DNA from: Neisseria shayeganii 871
GTDB lineage: Bacteria; Pseudomonadota; Gammaproteobacteria; Burkholderiales; Neisseriaceae
Direction of reading: 5' to 3'
Assembly: GCF_000226875.1 (NCBI RefSeq)
Contig: NZ_JH164926.1
Location: 1,826,949 to 1,890,948, forward strand
DNA: 64,000 nt
In this document: piece by piece, positions 60,032 through 64,000 of the stretch
Layout of the letters: each line of letters begins with the position of its first letter
Position numbering within the stretch: position 1 is the stretch's first letter
Program-made: the position numbers and the translations under genes
The notes under the pieces: model-generated
What the model was told of the DNA's origin: nothing
Databases searched by the model: none
Seen by the model: only the letters and a program-made list of their open reading frames with translations

Positions 60032-60434
60032 GATTTGACTCCTTTGTCTGCCCGGCCGCCGGATGCGGCGGAACGGTAGCGCATTAAAAAACAGCCCCGC
60101 CTGCTTAGGCCAATTTTTTTTTTGAATGAAACGCATCATCCCTGCTAATGATTCAAAAATAAGAATATGTTTTCTATTATATTTTTTGGCACAAGAAACA
60201 AGAGAAAGCCATGACACCCCTGACAGTTATGCACTTCACAGCCAGACAGCGCCAAGAAGGTGAACAGCGGAAACCCCTGCGGGAAAGAGTTGTCCGATAC
60301 CCAGTAGAACAAGCGAACACATCCTGGGGCATACAGGCGCCACAAAATGCGCCGCAGATGAAAATTTGGCCATGGCCTGACGCGATATTGGCCGAAACAG
60401 ACGGCTGCCGCACCCTGCCCCTGCCCTTCAGGCT
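60032..60434. other. Intergenic region before miniature element copy 5
   Basis: 403 bases without a supported gene. The 150 bp nearest yjcH are very AT-rich and probably hold its promoter. A 15-codon ORF on the plus strand at about 60168 has no support. Confidence 0.45.
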
Positions 60435-60577
60435 GAGACCTTTACAAAACCCCCATCTGCGGCGCATTTCTGCGTTGTGCGCTGCTCACTCGTTTGCCTA
60501 TCTATCTGATATGTCTGCACTCGCTGCGCTGCTACGCCTTGAACGGCATCCACATCTGGAGGTTTTGCAAAGGTCTC
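60435..60577 (+). mobile_element. Miniature inverted-repeat element, copy 5, in a DUS
   Basis: 143 bp, plus orientation, with one change in the left end (GAGACCTTTACAAAA). Both flanks are AGGCT (60430-60434 and 60578-60582), and the right one begins a complete DUS at 60578-60589, just as in copy 3. Confidence 0.85.
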
Positions 60578-60629
60578 AGGCTACCTGAAACACCCGCACC
60601 GACAGAAATGCGCCGCCGGCGGTCAAACT

Positions 60630-60638
60630 TGTTATAAT
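60630..60638 (+). promoter_or_regulatory. Extended -10 promoter of dxs
   Basis: TGTTATAAT is an extended -10 with a perfect TATAAT (60633-60638). No good -35 lies upstream, as expected for this class. The start near 60645 gives a short leader before the ATG at 60675. Confidence 0.65.
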
Positions 60639-60674
60639 CCTGCCGCGATCCATACCGATAAAAAAGCCCAAGCC

Positions 60675-62558
60675 ATGAGCCAAACGCCCCTTCTCGACAC
60701 CATTGATTCCCCGCAAGATTTACGCCGCCTGCGCGAAGAGCAACTGCCGCAGCTGGCCGACGAACTGCGCACTTTCCTGCTGGAGAGCGTAGGCCGCACC
60801 GGCGGCCATTTCGCCAGCAACCTCGGGGCCGTCGAACTGACCGTGGCGCTGCATTATGTGTACGACACCCCGCACGACCATCTGGTGTGGGATGTCGGCC
60901 ACCAAAGCTATCCGCACAAAATCCTCACCGGCCGCAAACAGCGCATGCACACCATCCGCCAATGCGGCGGCCTGGCCGGCTTCCCCAAACGGGCCGAATC
61001 GGAATACGACGACTTCGGCGTCGGTCACTCTTCCACCTCCATCGGCGCCGCCTTGGGCATGGCCGTGGCCGACCGGCTTTCAGGTAGCCCGCGCCGCAGC
61101 GTGGCCGTCATCGGCGACGGCGCCATGACCGCCGGCCAGGCGTTTGAAGCGCTCAACAACGCCGGCGCCATGGACACCGACCTCTTGGTCATCCTCAACG
61201 ACAACGAAATGTCGATCTCCCCCAACGTCGGTGCCCTGCCCAAATACCTCGCCTCCGAAGTGGTGCGCGATATGCGCGGCGCCCTGCGCAGCATCAAGCA
61301 CAAATCGGAAAAAGTGCTCGACAAACTGCCCGGCGCGCTGGACATCGCCCAGCGCGTGGAAAACCGCATCCGCAGCATGGTGGACGAAGTGCAGGGAGGG
61401 CAAAACTCCCTGTTCAACAACTTCGGCCTCGATTACACCGGCCCGGTGGACGGACACGACGTGCGCAAGCTGGTGGCCGTCCTGCGCGAGATGAAACAGC
61501 GCAAAGGCCCGCAGCTGCTGCACGTGCTCACCCGCAAAGGCCAAGGCTACCCGCTGGCGGAAAACGACCCCGTCGGCTTTCATGCCGTCGGCAAATTCAA
61601 CCCCGCCGAAGGCCCGTCCAAACCGGCAGCTCCCGCCAAACCCAGCTACACCCAGATTTTCGGCGACTGGCTGCACGACCAAGCCACTGCCGACCCGAAA
61701 CTGGTGGCGATTACCCCCGCCATGCGCGAAGGCAGCGGCCTGGTGGCCTTCGAGCAGCAGTTTCCCGAACGCTATTTCGATGTCGGCATTGCCGAGCAGC
61801 ACGCCGTTACCTTCGCCGCCGGCCTCGCCTGCGAAGGCGTCAAACCGGTGGTGGCGATTTACTCCACATTCCTGCAACGCGCCTACGACCAACTGATTCA
61901 CGACGTGGCGTTGCAAAACCTGCCCGTGCTGTTCGCCATCGACCGCGCCGGAATCGTCGGCGCCGACGGCCCCACCCATGCCGGCGCCTACGATTTGAGC
62001 TACCTGCGCTGCATCCCCAATATGGTGGTGGCCGCCCCCAGCGACGAAAACGAATGCCGCCTGCTGCTCTCCACCTGCTACGCCCTCAAGCAGCCGGCCG
62101 CCGTGCGTTACCCGCGCGGCAGCGGCTGCGGTGCCGCCGTTACTTCAGGCTTGGACACCGTACCTTTAGGCAAAGGCATCGTCCGCCGCCGGGGCCACGG
62201 CACCGCCGTGCTCGCCTTCGGCAGCATGGTGCAACCCGCGCTGACCGCCGCAGAAACACTCAATCTCACCGTGGCCGATATGCGCTTTGTGAAGCCGATA
62301 GACGAAGCACTGATTATCGAACTGGCACAGCAGCACGAACGCCTGGTCTGCATCGAAGAAAACGCCGTACAGGGCGGCGCCGGCAGCGCGGTATTGGAAG
62401 TGCTGGCACAACACGGCCTCTGCCGCCCCACCCTACTACTCGGCATCCCCGATGTGGTAACCGAACACGGCGACCCCGCCGTCTTACTCGACGACATGGG
62501 CTTGAGCGCCGGCAAAATCGAACAGCGCATTGCCGCTTGGCTACCTGAACAGGCTTGA
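60675..62558 (+). CDS. dxs: 1-deoxy-D-xylulose-5-phosphate synthase
   Basis: 627 residues. Thiamine diphosphate enzyme starting the MEP isoprenoid pathway. [18 protein letters not shown], the TPP motif [20 protein letters not shown] and the pyrimidine-domain segment [20 protein letters not shown] are clear. An in-frame DUS in the middle (61077) reads GSPR and the C-terminal WLPEQA is also DUS-derived. ispE of the same pathway is at 20919. Confidence 0.97.
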   Translation: MSQTPLLDTIDSPQDLRRLREEQLPQLADELRTFLLESVGRTGGHFASNLGAVELTVALHYVYDTPHDHLVWDVGHQSYPHKILTGRKQRMHTIRQCGGLAGFPKRAESEYDDFGVGHSSTSIGAALGMAVADRLSGSPRRSVAVIGDGAMTAGQAFEALNNAGAMDTDLLVILNDNEMSISPNVGALPKYLASEVVRDMRGALRSIKHKSEKVLDKLPGALDIAQRVENRIRSMVDEVQGGQNSLFNNFGLDYTGPVDGHDVRKLVAVLREMKQRKGPQLLHVLTRKGQGYPLAENDPVGFHAVGKFNPAEGPSKPAAPAKPSYTQIFGDWLHDQATADPKLVAITPAMREGSGLVAFEQQFPERYFDVGIAEQHAVTFAAGLACEGVKPVVAIYSTFLQRAYDQLIHDVALQNLPVLFAIDRAGIVGADGPTHAGAYDLSYLRCIPNMVVAAPSDENECRLLLSTCYALKQPAAVRYPRGSGCGAAVTSGLDTVPLGKGIVRRRGHGTAVLAFGSMVQPALTAAETLNLTVADMRFVKPIDEALIIELAQQHERLVCIEENAVQGGAGSAVLEVLAQHGLCRPTLLLGIPDVVTEHGDPAVLLDDMGLSAGKIEQRIAAWLPEQA

Positions 62559-62619
62559 TACCCAACGGCCGCAAACCGCCGCACCGGTTTGCGGCCCCTT
62601 CTTTTTCCCTCATCCCCGA

Positions 62620-63132
62620 ATGCCACACTTTATTCTGCAAAAAACCGAAGCCAGCCAATTCGGCGACTACCTGAGCTTGGTGCAAAACCCCCGCATCATG
62701 GCCTTGATCAGCGGCCGGACATTGGGCGCAACGGAAGCCGAAACCCAATACGCCGCCATACAGGCCCGCAACCTGCTGCATCCGGCCTGCGGCTATTTCT
62801 ACCTGCGCGACCGCAACGGCCAGCTGATGGGTTTGTGCAAATTGCAAATCAACCGCCCCAACGCATCCGAAGCAGAAATCGGCTACCTGCCGCACCCCGA
62901 CTACTGGGGACGCGGCCTTGCTTCTGCCGTCTGCACCGAGCTGCTGGCTCGGGCACGCGAGCTGCGATTCATCCATCGCCTGCGCGCCCTCACCGACCCC
63001 GCCAACCACGCCTCGGCGCACATCCTGCGCAAACACGGCTTTGCCTTACAAGCCGAGCCGGTCAGCGAACACGGCTACCAACGTCAACTGTGGTTATTGC
63101 CGCTCCCACGCGCAGAACATCGGGCTACCTGA
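62620..63132 (+). CDS. GNAT-family N-acetyltransferase
   Basis: 170 residues from ATG 62620 (MPHFILQKTEASQFGDYLSLV). The acetyl-CoA loop is YLPHPDYWGRGLASAVCTELLARA, followed by NHASAHILRKHGFAL, as in RimJ/RimL-type acetyltransferases. The substrate is unknown. The last codons and the stop (GCT ACC TGA) are the 3' part of a DUS. Confidence 0.85.
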   Translation: MPHFILQKTEASQFGDYLSLVQNPRIMALISGRTLGATEAETQYAAIQARNLLHPACGYFYLRDRNGQLMGLCKLQINRPNASEAEIGYLPHPDYWGRGLASAVCTELLARARELRFIHRLRALTDPANHASAHILRKHGFALQAEPVSEHGYQRQLWLLPLPRAEHRAT

Positions 63133-63208
63133 AAGCAGGCGGCATCCGCTCCAAACCGGTTCCTTCATTCGCCATACCGCCGCTTTGGGCCACCCATCAG
63201 GAGAGGAC

Positions 63209-63988
63209 ATGGACCATCACGATTTCACCCGACCTTACGCCGCCCCTAAGATACTGGAAGAAAACGATTGGCCCACCCAAGCTGACGACGGCTATCTGGG
63301 CGAAGCACGAGTCGTGCCGGCCGGCCGTGCAATTGCCTGGTTCCGCGCCGCTTGGCTCGTTTTCAAACGACAACCTGTCTTATGGATGGTTGCCGGCCTA
63401 TTCTATCTTGTCGTCCATTTGTTTTTTGCCTTCATCCCCTATGTCGGCGGCATTTTGCAGATGGCCGCACACATCTTTTTGGTCGCCGGCTTTTCCTATG
63501 CGGCTGACCAAGTGAACAAACACGGTCGTTTTACCTTCGACGATATTTTGAACGGCTTTCAAAACCATGCCGGCCGGCTGGGCGCACTGGTGGGTTTATC
63601 ACTCGCCTATATGCTGTTGATGGCTGTTGCGTCCGTCGTGATGGTCATGCTGTTTAACGCCCTCGGCGGCATGCATGAAGGCACCGACAAGCTTTATTCC
63701 GCCGTCTTCATGGCACTCACTTTTCTGCTGACCCTGCTCTATGCCGCCACTTTCTATTTGGCACCGGTGCTGATAATTTTGCAGAACAAAACCGTTAAAC
63801 GTGCACTGGGCTTAAGCTGGCAGGCCTTTGCCCGCAATATCGGTGCCGCCGGCCTTTGCCTGATTCTGTTCACGCTGGCGGTAGCAGCTGCCGTCTTGAC
63901 GTTTGGCCTCGGCTTTCTGGTGTTGATACCGATGATTCTGGTTCTGCCCTATACCACTTACCGCGACGTATTTTTCAAGAAACCGTAA
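63209..63988 (+). CDS. BPSS1780-type integral membrane protein
   Basis: 259 residues from ATG 63209, preceded by AGGAGAGG. A short polar N-terminus with the ARVVPAGRAIAWFRAAWLVFKRQP segment typical of BPSS1780-type proteins, then five or six membrane helices and the conserved C-terminal end PYTTYRDVFF. The function of the family is unknown to me. It begins 77 bp after the GNAT gene. Confidence 0.78.
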   Translation: MDHHDFTRPYAAPKILEENDWPTQADDGYLGEARVVPAGRAIAWFRAAWLVFKRQPVLWMVAGLFYLVVHLFFAFIPYVGGILQMAAHIFLVAGFSYAADQVNKHGRFTFDDILNGFQNHAGRLGALVGLSLAYMLLMAVASVVMVMLFNALGGMHEGTDKLYSAVFMALTFLLTLLYAATFYLAPVLIILQNKTVKRALGLSWQAFARNIGAAGLCLILFTLAVAAAVLTFGLGFLVLIPMILVLPYTTYRDVFFKKP

Positions 63989-64000
63989 GGCAGACAATCG

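Noticed and set aside
60168..60215. 15-codon ORF in the gap before dxs
   Set aside because: No ribosome site, no promoter and no terminator following; unlike the leader at 56131 it has no attenuator architecture.

Overview
This window is chromosomal DNA of a member of the Neisseriaceae, most likely Eikenella or a close relative. The main evidence is a 12-bp sequence, AGGCTACCTGAA, that recurs roughly 75 times (counted by eye) on both strands. It matches the Eikenella-type dialect of the neisserial DNA uptake sequence (DUS). Gene content and order also fit: lolB-ispE-tRNA-Gln-prs-rplY, a MisRS/CpxRA-like two-component pair, a PglL-type oligosaccharyltransferase, a FimV-like protein, and mostly housekeeping genes at high GC. 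No rRNA, CRISPR array, prophage or intact transposase gene was seen.

Layout. 1-3800: an intergenic region with a miniature element and a cluster of DnaA-box-like sites, then a small operon of DoxX-like and DUF2269 membrane proteins, an unknown membrane protein and an SDR-type protein, then an orphan ORF. 3900-11436 (mostly minus): copper chaperone, two tandem DgkA diacylglycerol kinases, gshB, argS, an exported protein, and the two-component pair with a miniature element between its genes. 11626-18302 (minus): pglL, DUF2069, tatC, an AT-rich unknown gene, tatB, tatA, hisE, hisI, amidase. 18479-24053 (plus): TPR protein, lolB, ispE, two tRNA-Gln genes, prs, rplY. 24252-33652 (minus): ruvA, a GTPase/DUF2868 pair, a lipoprotein, an amino-acid-binding lipoprotein, a thiO-like oxidase, darP/yjgA, hscA. 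33653-36015: an AT-rich, DUS-free stretch carrying two tandem Roadblock/LC7-like genes, each with its own promoter, long leader and hairpin. 36016-50201: yfgM, hisS, a SUKH-like protein, purL, glnB (plus), pyrE, an anion transporter, trpF, a glutaredoxin-like gene, truA, fimV. 50654-52930 (plus): yciI with a strongly structured leader, bolA, two parvulins. 53269-60031: a tgpA-like transglutaminase, an unknown gene behind an aromatic-rich leader peptide and attenuator, ubiX, two small exported proteins (plus), actP and its DUF485 partner. 60435-63988: miniature element, dxs, a GNAT acetyltransferase and a BPSS1780-type membrane protein.

The most notable non-coding observations are these. (1) A candidate attenuator at 56078-56249: a TTGACA promoter, a 26-codon leader peptide with 10 aromatic residues, and a terminator, placed upstream of a gene of unknown function. 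(2) A 143-bp miniature inverted-repeat element in five full copies with apparent 5-bp target duplications; two copies sit in DUS sites in a way that leaves a complete DUS. (3) purL carries uptake sequences of a different (Neisseria) dialect, which suggests import by transformation. (4) The structured yciI leader has mutually exclusive hairpins. (5) The tandem Roadblock genes have operator-like dyads over the first promoter.

All calls come from reading the sequence and recalled family knowledge. No database search, folding or alignment program was run.
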